Positions 19,501 through 27,684 of a stretch of 64,000 nt of DNA are shown piece after piece. Below the pieces are notes generated by a model. It searched no databases. It was not told the DNA's origin and saw nothing but the letters and a program-made list of their open reading frames with translations. Source of the stretch: an uncultured Gammaproteobacteria bacterium (GTDB lineage Bacteria; Pseudomonadota; Gammaproteobacteria; Pseudomonadales; UBA5518); assembly GCA_903928015.1 (NCBI GenBank), contig CAIYPF010000110.1, positions 1 through 64,000 on the forward strand. The letters are read 5' to 3'. The translations under genes were made by a program, and so were the position numbers. Position 1 is the stretch's first letter, and every line of letters starts with the position of its first letter.

Positions 19501-20073
19501 GTCATCGCACAGATGCTCGACGAACTGCGCAACTGCCCGCTCGATGGCAAGGCCTTGCGGCTCTGCGACATCCCGCGCAACCAGCGCCTCACCGAGATGC
19601 GCTTCGAGTTGCCCGTCGACCACCTGGACGCGCCGACGGTGAACGCGATGATGCGCACGCACGACGAGGTCTCCGCGCAGGCCGGTGATCTCGGATTCAA
19701 GCCCGTACACGGCATGCTCGCGGGCTCCATCGATCTCGTGTTTTGTCATGAGGGCCGTTACTTCGTGGCGGACTACAAGTCCAACCATCTCGGCGTCACG
19801 CTCGCGGATTACGGCACGCTGCAGCAGAAAAAAGTGATCGCAGAGCACCGCTACGACCTTCAGTACACGCTCTACACCGTGGCGCTGGTGCGCTATCTGC
19901 GCGCGCGGCTGGGGGCGGCATTCGATTACGACACGCATGTGGGCGGCGTGTACTACCTGTTCCTGCGTGGCATCCGCGCCAGCGACGCGGACGTGCAGGG
20001 CGTGTTTTTCACGCGGCCCGCGAAAGTGCTGATCGACGGACTCGATGCGATGCTCGGCAGGGGTGCGCCATGA
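16579..20073 (+). CDS. recB: Exodeoxyribonuclease V subunit beta (RecB)
   Basis: 1164 residues (E. coli 1180). Superfamily 1A 3'-5' helicase with a C-terminal nuclease domain. Walker A is ASAGTGKT near residues 24-31; DECQDTDPLQW is the Walker B region; MTIHGSKGLEFPVVV is motif V and LLYVALTRAKY motif VI. The nuclease residues are present: His938 (DMLHKVLE), Asp1052 (GSIDLVF), Asp1065 and Lys1067 (ADYKSN); the last three sit at a constant offset of 15 from E. coli D1067, D1080 and K1082. Overlaps recC and recD by 4 bases each. Confidence 0.97.
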   Translation: MSAPVVPFDAACQPLTGRCLIEASAGTGKTYAITSLVLRLLLGHDGSTTGVNALLIEQILIVTFTRAATEELRGRIRERLQKAREAFAADASPSDDPLIATLLTHSADLAKDRDRLALAAMSLDLASIFTIHAFAGRMLKRNAFESGVSFAVGEGEDDAGVVSEVVFDLWRERVYPLPDAIASLILDTWDSPVEFLQEVRRLLLRKGLVWRGVPAQDWQGLLADIAGAEAALLAAARVPAAVEACKAVLPRLKKSPRSAIESFLDASSRGVLVLEDLHALDQDALDLGQDTRKAKDRFPAVPLLMQAAALGALAAELPRRFFFDAVSEVSTRLAERKARTAELGFDDLLSLLADGLAAPHTGDRLATLILQQYPAALVDECQDTDPLQWTIFDRLYRNAGALFLVGDPKQAIYSFRGADVYAYLKARSAATQLCSLGVSWRSTHALVAALNSLFSLRSDGEVFRAAGLGYGQITASGSADKKPLLHGRDPVKPLQIIGSVDGTGSSKEGYIERLTPAVADHIAGMLAEAAAGRLTVGDEALAPGDIAILVRTWGDAVPLARALVRRGVPVVSRARDSVYKSPVAGSVVALLRAVLEPRSDTAMRAALACLLAGRHAIELEAVFSSEAEMLAWQETFRDCRERLRERGVQPMFRHLFRTLDVPTRALGMPDGERLLTDALHLVELLAVERATLDSDEALLARFAACLANSDGDREEQQLRLESDAKRVRIMTIHGSKGLEFPVVVLPFAVHRRTEKTPLFHDTQTWQPVYDLSEDSASRTLADQERLSEDLRLLYVALTRAKYSCVIGVSDVTDHKKSILEQTALGWLLGAEAVSPADALQRLLTVPGAQLIGVPPAATVPAPPALVKRLDAREIRKEPDRRWRSTSYSALASHKTEPDRAEQVFRQPEIPAREQQRDADSDRTPFGFPRGPEYGDMLHKVLEKADLAQPAAAATNVALIDAALLRMGMAPDWHPVIAQMLDELRNCPLDGKALRLCDIPRNQRLTEMRFELPVDHLDAPTVNAMMRTHDEVSAQAGDLGFKPVHGMLAGSIDLVFCHEGRYFVADYKSNHLGVTLADYGTLQQKKVIAEHRYDLQYTLYTVALVRYLRARLGAAFDYDTHVGGVYYLFLRGIRASDADVQGVFFTRPAKVLIDGLDAMLGRGAP

Positions 20074-21845
20074 GCACGCAGCGTCCGCACAGCTCCGATA
20101 CGAGCGCGGCGCTCGCGCAACAGATGTCCGCGAGCCTTGCGAGCCGGGCCCTCACCGCGGAGGGGCGCGAGGCGGTGGCGGCTGCTACGTACGCTGTCGT
20201 GCAGGCTTTTCTTGCCGGCGACACCTGCATCGAACTTGATGGTCACCGCGCGTCGCTGTTGCCGGGGCTCGCATGCGAACCCGCGCTTTGCGCCGCCCCT
20301 GGCAGCGGATCACCCACGCCGTTGGTGCTGGACGGCCGCCGGCTGTACCTCGCGCGGCTCTGGCAAAAGGAAGTGGGGCTCGCCACGCGGCTGCGCGCGC
20401 TTGCTGCGGAACACTGTGCCCCGTATCCGGGCATGACCGCGGCGCTGCATACGCTTTTCGATGCGCAGGCCATCGATCAGCGCCGCGCCTGTGCCATGGC
20501 GCTCACGCGGCGGCTCGGCATCGTCACGGGCGGGCCCGGCACCGGCAAGACGACCACGGTCGCCAAGCTGCTGGTGTTGCTGATCGGCGATGCGCTCGCG
20601 CGCAAGGAGAAGCCGGTGATCGCGCTCACCGCGCCCACCGGCAAGGCTGCGGCGCGCGTGGCCGAAGCGCTCCTCACCGCGCGCGACAAGATGCTCCTTG
20701 GCGGCCAGGCTCGACGCGAGGTGCTTGAGTTGCTGCCCAAGAAAGCCAGCACCCTGCACCGCCTGCTCGGTTCCCGGCCCGATGGCAGTTTCCGTCACGG
20801 CCCCGGTAATCCGCTCGCGGCGCATGTGGTGGTGGTCGACGATTGCTCGATGGTGGATCTGCGGCTTTTCGACGCGCTGCTGCAGGCGCTGCGCCCCGAT
20901 GCGCATCTGCTGCTGCTCGGTGACAGCAACCAGCTCGATGCCGTCGAGGCGGGTAACGTCTTCGGTACGCTGTGCGAGGGCGCGGGCAGCGTCACGCCGG
21001 CGCGCGCCGCGGAACTCACGGCGCTCGACATCGCGCCGCAGGGCATCGCACAGGATGCGAGTGCCGTGAACGATGCCACCGCTGTGCTGCAACACAGTTA
21101 CCGCTTCGACAAGCTGGGCGCCATCGGCAGGCTGGCTGCGGCCGTGCTGGCGAGGCACGCCACAGACGCTGAGGCTGCGTTGTCGTCCGACGCCGATGGG
21201 CGCATCACGCGCATCTCCTACGACCCGCAGAAAGCGCTGCCGGTGGATGCGCTCGCTCAGGGTTTCGTGCCCTTGCTCGAGGCCCTGCGTGTGGGCGCCA
21301 CCGACGCGGATCTGCTGAAGATGCTCGACGACTACCGCGTGCTCACGCCGCTGCGCGACGGAGTGCATGGCATCGAGGGCCTCAACCGCGCGATCGAGCA
21401 GTTGCTGGTGGCGGCCGGGCACATGACGCCCGCTCGCGGCGGAACCGGTATCGGCCGGCCCGTGCTGGTGACGCGCAACGATCATGCGTTACAGGTCTTC
21501 AACGGCGATCTCGGGCTGGTGGTTTCAGGGCCGGATGGCGCCGAGCAGGTTCTTTTCCGCGGGCCGGATGGTCAGCCGCGACGCATCGCGCCCGGGCGAC
21601 TGCCGGCATTCGAGCGCGCCTTCGCCATGACCATCCACAAAAGCCAGGGTTCGGAATCCACGCGCGTGGCGATCGTGCTGCCGCCCGCAGGCGAGCGCGA
21701 ATTCGGCAGCCGCGAGATGCTCTACACCGCCATCACACGCGCGAAGGAAAGTCTCCTGCTGCTCATGCCGGAGGGGCCGCTGGAGGAGCGGTGGCTGCGG
21801 GCGTCGGAGCGGAAATCGGGGTTGGTGGGGCGGTTGCACGGTTGA
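20070..21845 (+). CDS. recD: Exodeoxyribonuclease V subunit alpha (RecD)
   Basis: 591 residues (E. coli 608). Superfamily 1B 5'-3' helicase, the fast motor of RecBCD. Walker A GGPGTGKT at residues 154-161, the Walker B-like VVVDDCSMVDL (DD in place of DE), motif III LLLLGDSNQLDAVEAGNVFG, and the C-terminal FAMTIHKSQGSE with YTAITRAKESLLL. Last gene of recC-recB-recD. Confidence 0.96.
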   Translation: MSTQRPHSSDTSAALAQQMSASLASRALTAEGREAVAAATYAVVQAFLAGDTCIELDGHRASLLPGLACEPALCAAPGSGSPTPLVLDGRRLYLARLWQKEVGLATRLRALAAEHCAPYPGMTAALHTLFDAQAIDQRRACAMALTRRLGIVTGGPGTGKTTTVAKLLVLLIGDALARKEKPVIALTAPTGKAAARVAEALLTARDKMLLGGQARREVLELLPKKASTLHRLLGSRPDGSFRHGPGNPLAAHVVVVDDCSMVDLRLFDALLQALRPDAHLLLLGDSNQLDAVEAGNVFGTLCEGAGSVTPARAAELTALDIAPQGIAQDASAVNDATAVLQHSYRFDKLGAIGRLAAAVLARHATDAEAALSSDADGRITRISYDPQKALPVDALAQGFVPLLEALRVGATDADLLKMLDDYRVLTPLRDGVHGIEGLNRAIEQLLVAAGHMTPARGGTGIGRPVLVTRNDHALQVFNGDLGLVVSGPDGAEQVLFRGPDGQPRRIAPGRLPAFERAFAMTIHKSQGSESTRVAIVLPPAGEREFGSREMLYTAITRAKESLLLLMPEGPLEERWLRASERKSGLVGRLHG

Positions 21846-21904
21846 CCGCACCACCCCTCAGACCGGCAAGCGGGTATCGCTAGTGGAGGCCGATCATCCC
21901 TCAA

Positions 21905-21922
21905 CCGCCGCCGGTGCGGCGG
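21905..21922. terminator. GC-rich hairpin between convergent recD and sulP
   Basis: Perfect 7-bp stem CCGCCGC/GCGGCGG with a CGGT loop, in the 119-base gap between the two convergent genes. No T-run on either side, so a bidirectional terminator is only a candidate. Confidence 0.4.
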
Positions 21923-21964
21923 ATTCGGGATTCACGTCGGCGCGAAACAGGAAGCCCTCGGTGC

Positions 21965-23656
21965 TTAAACCGTAACTCCCCGCGCGACCCCCACCGCCGC
22001 ATCTATGTCCCCCGCAAACGCCAACACGCCGTCCGCCTCGCGTACGGCCGTCCGCTCCAGCTTCCGCAGGATGCGGGGACTGAGCCCGCTCACGATCAGG
22101 AAAATCCCGCGCTCCTGCAGGTCCTCGACGATCGACTCCAACGCCACGATCGCGGTCATGTCCATCATCGTCACGTCACTGAGGTCGAGGATCACCACCC
22201 GTATCTCGCCGCGCAGCCGCGCCAGCCCAGCGAGTGCTTTTTGCGCCACGCCGAAAAACAGCGGCCCGTTCACGTCGTAAATCACCACCCCCGGTGGTAG
22301 CGAGGCTGCATGTTCGTGAGCATGGCTCTCGATCAGCCGTGAGCCGGTGAGCTCGATGGTGCGACGGATGAACACCAGCGCGGCCAGTGTCATGCCCACC
22401 GCAACGGCCACTTCCATGTTCACCAGTACCGTGAGCGTGAAGCAGCAGAGCAGCGTGGCGCAGTCGCCGCGCGGCGCGATGCGCAGGATGCGCCGGAAGT
22501 GATGCACCTCGCTCATGTTCCATGCGACCACGAACAGCAGCGCCGCCATCGAGGCCATCGGTATCCGCGCCAGCAGCGGTGCCAGCGCCACCAGTGCCAC
22601 CAGCAGGAACACCCCGTGCACCACCGCAGACACGGGTGAACGCGCACCGGCCCGCACATTGGCCGCGGTGCGCGCCAGAGCGGCGGTTGCCGGAATGCCG
22701 CCCAGGAACGGCACCACCACGTTGCCGATACCCTGTCCGATGAGTTCGTCGTTCGGGTCGTGCCGGGTCCCGGTCATGCCGTCAGCGACTGTTGCGCAGA
22801 GCAGCGACTCCAGTGCACCCAGCATCGCGATGGCGAGCGCAGGCGGCAGCAGCGATTTGAGGAGAGGAACGGAAATTCCGATCGGGTTGCCGTTTGCGTC
22901 CGGCAATTGCCAGGGCCAGACCCAGTGCGGTGGCAGCGGGGGCACGCCGTTGCCCGCGATACCGCCGATCTCGTAATGGAAGCGCGTGCCGATGGTGGCC
23001 ACGGAAAACGCGGGATCCAGCCGCTCCAGCACCAGCGCGGCCAGCACGCCGACGGCAAGGCCCACCAGATGGCTGGGGATGGGGCTGCGGCGCTTCTGCC
23101 ACAGCAGCACTGCGGCCAGAGTGAGGCCGCCGATCAGCATCTCGGTGGGCCGCGCATCATGCAGCGAGCCCGCCAGCGCGACGATGTAATCGACGAAGTC
23201 CGGACCGCCCGGGTGCAGTTCAAGTCCCAGCAGGTCGCGCAGTTGCAGCGCGCCGATGACGGCACCTATGCCGCTGGTGAAGCCGACCGTGACGGGGTAG
23301 GGCACCACCGCTATCAGGCTTCCCAGGCGCAAGACCCCCATGACGATGAGGATGCCCCCCGACAGCATGCCGGCGAGCAGCAGGCCGCCCAGACCGTACT
23401 GGGCTGTTATCGGGAGCAGGATCACCACGAAGGCTGCGGTTGGCCCCGAGATGTTGAAGCGCGAGCCGCCGCACAGTGCGATCAGGATGCCGCCGACGAT
23501 GGCCGTGTAGAGGCCGTGCTGCGGCGGCACGCCGGCAGCGATCGCCAGAGCCATGGACAGGGGCAGCGCGATCACGCCGACGGTGAGGCCTGCGAGCGCA
23601 TCGGCGAGCAGTCTGTGTTGCGGGTCGGCGAGGCCTTGGCGCAAGGCGAGGAACAC
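21965..23656 (-). CDS. SulP family anion transporter with STAS domain
   Basis: About 563 residues from a GTG start at 23656. Inner-membrane SulP (SLC26-like) transporter of the DauA type. The N-terminal ADALAGLTVGVIALPLSMAL and the FNISGPTAAFVVIL segments are family signatures, followed by about 10-12 membrane helices; residues roughly 440-560 form a cytoplasmic STAS domain (VVIYDVNGPLFFGVAQKAL, VVILDLSDVTMMDMTA). Substrates of the family are sulfate, bicarbonate or dicarboxylates; which applies here cannot be told. An ATG at 23752 is also open but adds a non-protein-like segment, so the start is uncertain. Confidence 0.88.
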   Translation of the reverse strand: MFLALRQGLADPQHRLLADALAGLTVGVIALPLSMALAIAAGVPPQHGLYTAIVGGILIALCGGSRFNISGPTAAFVVILLPITAQYGLGGLLLAGMLSGGILIVMGVLRLGSLIAVVPYPVTVGFTSGIGAVIGALQLRDLLGLELHPGGPDFVDYIVALAGSLHDARPTEMLIGGLTLAAVLLWQKRRSPIPSHLVGLAVGVLAALVLERLDPAFSVATIGTRFHYEIGGIAGNGVPPLPPHWVWPWQLPDANGNPIGISVPLLKSLLPPALAIAMLGALESLLCATVADGMTGTRHDPNDELIGQGIGNVVVPFLGGIPATAALARTAANVRAGARSPVSAVVHGVFLLVALVALAPLLARIPMASMAALLFVVAWNMSEVHHFRRILRIAPRGDCATLLCCFTLTVLVNMEVAVAVGMTLAALVFIRRTIELTGSRLIESHAHEHAASLPPGVVIYDVNGPLFFGVAQKALAGLARLRGEIRVVILDLSDVTMMDMTAIVALESIVEDLQERGIFLIVSGLSPRILRKLERTAVREADGVLAFAGDIDAAVGVARGVTV

Positions 23657-23885
23657 GGTGATGCTCCGCGACGCGTGGCAAGAGGAGCGTGCAGTCTGGA
23701 CCAGGCGGGAGCCTCGGCGCATTGATCCCGGACAGGGTTGGTGCCGCTGCACATTGCCTGTCGCGGCGCACGCTCTGCGGGTGGCTTTCCTCTATGCCCC
23801 ATACCCCCCGCCACACCCCTATAATCGCCCCGGTCGCGCCCGCATCCGGTCGCGCCCCGTTGCCCCGCCCTCGAGGAACCCCCGC

Positions 23886-24305
23886 ATGAGCGCCCTGCCC
23901 AAGCACGCCTCCCTGGTGCAGTTGCGCCGCCTGCTGCGCAAGCTCGATCGCGCCCACACCTCCGACGAGAGCAACTGCCCCGCCTGCCGGCTGCAGCGGC
24001 TGGCGCTGCAACTGAACGAGGAAGTCGAGGGCGAGGTGCAGCAACTGTCCGTGCCGGGCCTCGGGCCGGGCAGCGCGAGCGTGGCGATGGCGATCGAATC
24101 CGTGCTTACGGTGATGTACGCGCTCGACGTGCGTGGTGCCGAGGAGCAGGGGCGCGTCACGCAGGCGCTTCTCGACTACATCGGTGACGTCGTGCTCGAC
24201 CAGCTCGCCCACGACGAGGCCAACGCCGCAGGCCAGGTGCAGGACGACAGCGAGACACCCGATACGCCCCCGCCTCCGCCCCGTCGCAGCGGCTCCTTGC
24301 ACTGA
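23886..24305 (+). CDS. Hypothetical 139-residue protein with a CPAC motif
   Basis: No family recognised. The protein starts with a helical stretch (LVQLRRLLRKLDRAH), has one CxxC pair (Cys31, Cys34), a central helix-rich part and a proline-rich, low-complexity tail (DTPPPPPRRSG). The start at 23886 is the first ATG with protein-like composition. It is divergent from sulP; a TATAAT hexamer lies at 23820-23825 with no good -35. The next gene follows after 91 bases. Confidence 0.6.
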   Translation: MSALPKHASLVQLRRLLRKLDRAHTSDESNCPACRLQRLALQLNEEVEGEVQQLSVPGLGPGSASVAMAIESVLTVMYALDVRGAEEQGRVTQALLDYIGDVVLDQLAHDEANAAGQVQDDSETPDTPPPPPRRSGSLH

Positions 24306-24396
24306 CGCCTCGGCAGCATCCCCGGGCAGGCCGCTTCCACGGCCCCTGCCCTTCACATAGAGTCAGCCACGACTGACCTGACGACGGAGTCCCGCC

Positions 24397-26679
24397 ATGA
24401 TCAAGCGCACCATCGCCGCACTGCTGCTGGCCGTCATTGGCGGGGTGCTTGTCCTCTATGGCGGAGCGCAAGGTTGGCTGGGGCGCTCGCACGTTGCGGG
24501 CGATGTGACCCCGAAGCTGCGTGAAGCCGCCTTCAATGCGCAGGAGAAGGCCAGCACCGCCGCGGCGGCGCCCGCCGGCGAGTCACCCGAGCGGCAGATC
24601 CTGTTCGGTGATCTCCACGTCCACACGATCTTCTCCACCGACGCCAACCTGATGAGCCTGCCAATGATGCAGGGCGACGGCCCGCATCCGCCGGCCGATG
24701 CCTGCGATTTCGCCCGCTTCTGCTCGCGACTCGATTTCTTCTCGCTGAACGACCACGCCGAGGCGCTCACCCCCGCTCGCTGGAAGTCCACCCGGGATTC
24801 GGTGCGTCAGTGCAACGCGCTCACCGACCCGCAAAATCCGGACATGGTGGCCTTCCTCGGCTACGAGTGGACGCAGATGTCGCAGATCGAGGCGGCCAAG
24901 CACTACGGCCACAAGAACGTGGTCTTCCGCGACACCGACGAGGCGAACGTTCCTCCACGCCCCATTGCCGCACGCAACCCGGGCGTGAGCCTGAGCGCCT
25001 TCATCCCGCCGCTTGATCAGCGCATGGGACTGCCGCTGCTCGATCCCGCCCACGCTCGCTCCTACTTCGACTTCAACCGTTTCGGGCTCGAGACCATCGA
25101 CGTCACCGAGTGCCCCGAAGGCGTGAACACCAAGGACTTGCCCGCCGACTGCCGCGAGACCGCCGCCACGCCTGCCGAACTCTTCCGCAAACTCGATGAG
25201 TCCGGCCTCGAGAGCATCGTGATTCCCCACGGCAACACCTGGGGTTTGTACACGGCCATGACCTCCACCTGGGACAAGCAGCTCGCAGGCCCCATGCAGG
25301 ACCCGAAGCGCCAGTTCCTGGTCGAGGTCTACTCCGGGCACGGTAACTCCGAGGAGTACCGGAGCTTCAGCCCGGCCATCAAGGACGAAAACGGCGCTTT
25401 GCGTTGCCCCGCGCCCACGCCGGACTACCTGCCCGTGTGCTGGCGCGCAGGGGAGTTGGTACGCGAACGCTGCCTCGCCTCGGGCAATGCCGCGGACGAA
25501 TGTGATAGCCGCGCCGCCGACGCCCGCCAGCGTGCGGTCGATGCAGGCACGGGCGCCGAATTGGGCGTGGTAGCCAAGGCCGATGCCACGGACTGGCTGG
25601 ACGCGGGCTTTTGCCGCGATTGCTTCCTGCCCGCTTACAACTACCGTCCCGGCGGATCCACGCAGTACGCGCTTGCGATCGGCAACTTCGACCAGCCCGG
25701 CCCGCCGCGGCGTTTCCGTTTCGGACTCCTGGGCTCCAGCGATGTGCACTCGGCGCGCCCGGGCACGGGCTACAAGGAGTTCGCCCGCATTCCCATGACC
25801 GAGGCGCGCGGCTCCCGCAACGAGCACACCAGCGAAGCGCTGCGCGACTACGACGGCCCGGCGCTCGATCGCGCACGCACGCCGCCCGAGATGCAGCACG
25901 ACATGCGTGCCCTGCTGTTCCAGGCGATGGAGCGGCAGTCGAGCTTCTGGCTTACGGGCGGTCTGGTTGCGGTGCACTCCGATTCCCGCCGCCGCGAGGA
26001 CATCTGGGCCGGATTGAAGCGCAAGGAGGTCTACGGCACCAGCGGTCCGCGGATGCTCCTGTGGTTCGACCTGCTGGACGACGCGGGCACCAAGCGTGCG
26101 GCGCCCATGGGCAGCGAACTGCAACTCGCGCACAACCCGCGCTTCCGTGTGCGTGCGGCAGGCTCCTTCGAACAGAAGCCGGGTTGCCCGAAAGATTCCA
26201 TCGACGCGCTGGGCGAGGAACGCCTTGCCAATCTCTGCCTTGGCGAGTGCTATTTCCCGGGCGACAAGCGCCGCCAGATCTCGCGCGTCGAGGTGGTACG
26301 CATACGCCCGCAGCAGAGCCCCGGCGAGCCCGTGAAAAGCCTCATCGAAGACCCGTGGCGTGTCTTTGCGTGCAACCCGGCAGCCGACGGCCAGTGCACG
26401 GTGGAGTTCGAGGACGAGCAGTTCGTTTCCTCGGGTCGCGAGACGCTGTATTACGTACGTGCCATCGAGGAGCCCTCGCTCGCGGTGAACGCGGATCCCT
26501 TGCGCTGCGAGAAAGACGCCAATGGCGTCTGTGTGAAGGTCAATCCCTGCCTCGGGGACTACCGCACGCCGAAGTCCGATGACTGTCTTGCTCCCACCGA
26601 AGAGCGAGCCTGGTCTTCACCGATCTTCCTCGACCAGCAGGCAGCCTTTTTTCAGCCGTTCACCGAACGGATGATGTAG
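24397..26679 (+). CDS. Membrane-anchored or exported DUF3604 protein, long form
   Basis: 760 residues. One N-terminal hydrophobic segment (TIAALLLAVIGGVLVLYGG), either signal anchor or signal peptide, then DUF3604. Metal-ligand-like motifs: GDLHVHTIFSTDAN at about residues 71-84, LNDHAEAL, VIPHGNTWG and GSSDVHSARPG. Many cysteines in the second half (ECYFPGDK, CVKVNPCLGDY) suggest disulfides and periplasmic location. It ends in RAWSSPIFLDQQ, like the shorter paralogue at 8634. Substrate unknown. The last 28 bases overlap the convergent NYN gene. Confidence 0.83.
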   Translation: MIKRTIAALLLAVIGGVLVLYGGAQGWLGRSHVAGDVTPKLREAAFNAQEKASTAAAAPAGESPERQILFGDLHVHTIFSTDANLMSLPMMQGDGPHPPADACDFARFCSRLDFFSLNDHAEALTPARWKSTRDSVRQCNALTDPQNPDMVAFLGYEWTQMSQIEAAKHYGHKNVVFRDTDEANVPPRPIAARNPGVSLSAFIPPLDQRMGLPLLDPAHARSYFDFNRFGLETIDVTECPEGVNTKDLPADCRETAATPAELFRKLDESGLESIVIPHGNTWGLYTAMTSTWDKQLAGPMQDPKRQFLVEVYSGHGNSEEYRSFSPAIKDENGALRCPAPTPDYLPVCWRAGELVRERCLASGNAADECDSRAADARQRAVDAGTGAELGVVAKADATDWLDAGFCRDCFLPAYNYRPGGSTQYALAIGNFDQPGPPRRFRFGLLGSSDVHSARPGTGYKEFARIPMTEARGSRNEHTSEALRDYDGPALDRARTPPEMQHDMRALLFQAMERQSSFWLTGGLVAVHSDSRRREDIWAGLKRKEVYGTSGPRMLLWFDLLDDAGTKRAAPMGSELQLAHNPRFRVRAAGSFEQKPGCPKDSIDALGEERLANLCLGECYFPGDKRRQISRVEVVRIRPQQSPGEPVKSLIEDPWRVFACNPAADGQCTVEFEDEQFVSSGRETLYYVRAIEEPSLAVNADPLRCEKDANGVCVKVNPCLGDYRTPKSDDCLAPTEERAWSSPIFLDQQAAFFQPFTERMM

Positions 26680-27644
26680 CTCCCTGATTTCTCGTCGTGC
26701 TCCAGTTCCAGCAGTTGCCGTGACTGCAGCTCCTCCAGCATCGCCGCAAAACTGCGGAAGCCGTGGTAGCGCTCGTTGAAGCCGGGTTTGATGCGCTTCA
26801 GCGTCTGCTTGACCATCGAGGCCCAGACCTTGTCTTCCTGACCGCGCTCGCCGAAGAGGTTCTCGACCATGGCCATCACCGTGTCGAGCCCCTCCTGACG
26901 GCGCTCGTCCTCGGCCGGGGACTCGTTGCGTCCTGCTGCTGCCGACGGGGCCACCTCGGTTTGCACCACTGCTTCGGGCTGCATTGCTGCGGCTGGCCCG
27001 GCCATCGCCTGCGCGGAACTTCCCGGGCTGCGGCGCCGCGAACGGCCGCGCTTTGCGGGAGCCGCCGGCTCTTCCTTCGCGGCGGGCGCGGGTTTTTCCT
27101 CGGTAGCGGGCTTTTCTGCAGCTGCTTTCTCCGGGCGGCGTCGGGCGCGGCTCGGCTTGGCCTCGGGTTCGCGTACCAGGTCGTCGTAGAAGATGAACTC
27201 GTCGCAGCCCGAGACCAGCAGGTCAGAGGTCGAGTTCTTCACGCCGACCCCGATCACGGTCTTGTTGTTCTCGCGCAGCTTGCTCACCAGGGGCGAGAAA
27301 TCCGAGTCGCCGCTGATCACCACGAAGACGTCGACGTGCGACTTGGTGTAACAGAGGTCCAGCGCGTCCACGACCAGGCGTATGTCCGCGGAATTCTTGC
27401 CGCTCAAGCGTACGTGGGGGATCTCGATCATCTCGAAGGAGGCTTCATGCATGCCGCGCTTGAAGTCCTTGAAGCGCTCCCAGTCGCAATAGGCCTTCTT
27501 CACCACGATGTTGCCCTTGAGCAGCAGTCGCTCCAGCACCTTGCGGATGTCGAAGGCGGCATAGCGCGCGTCGCGCACGCCGAGGGCGACGTTCTCGAAG
27601 TCGCAGAAGAGCGCCATGTTGCGCGTGCTGGTCTTGTCGTTCAT
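26652..27644 (-). CDS. NYN (PIN-like) RNase-type protein with C-terminal LOTUS/OST-HTH domain
   Basis: 330 residues. Residues about 8-158 form a NYN domain of the LabA/PIN-like fold with its acidic residues intact: Asp15 (FCDFENVA), Asp87 (SADIRLVVDAL) and Asp113/Asp115 (SGDSDFSPL). NYN domains are predicted metal-dependent RNases. A charged Ala/Pro/Lys-rich linker (about 160-250) follows, then residues about 255-330 resemble a LOTUS/OST-HTH RNA-binding domain (VKQTLKRIKPGFNERYHGFRSF). The start at 27644 is 40 bases after the stop of the MscS-like gene, so the two are probably co-transcribed. Confidence 0.85.
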   Translation of the reverse strand: MNDKTSTRNMALFCDFENVALGVRDARYAAFDIRKVLERLLLKGNIVVKKAYCDWERFKDFKRGMHEASFEMIEIPHVRLSGKNSADIRLVVDALDLCYTKSHVDVFVVISGDSDFSPLVSKLRENNKTVIGVGVKNSTSDLLVSGCDEFIFYDDLVREPEAKPSRARRRPEKAAAEKPATEEKPAPAAKEEPAAPAKRGRSRRRSPGSSAQAMAGPAAAMQPEAVVQTEVAPSAAAGRNESPAEDERRQEGLDTVMAMVENLFGERGQEDKVWASMVKQTLKRIKPGFNERYHGFRSFAAMLEELQSRQLLELEHDEKSGSYIIRSVNG

Positions 27645-27684
27645 GGGGGATTCCTGGAATGCCGGAAAACGCTCCGGCTTGCGC

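Noticed and set aside
23820-23825. TATAAT hexamer before the 139-residue gene
   Set aside because: No -35-like hexamer at 16-18 bases, so I do not call a promoter.
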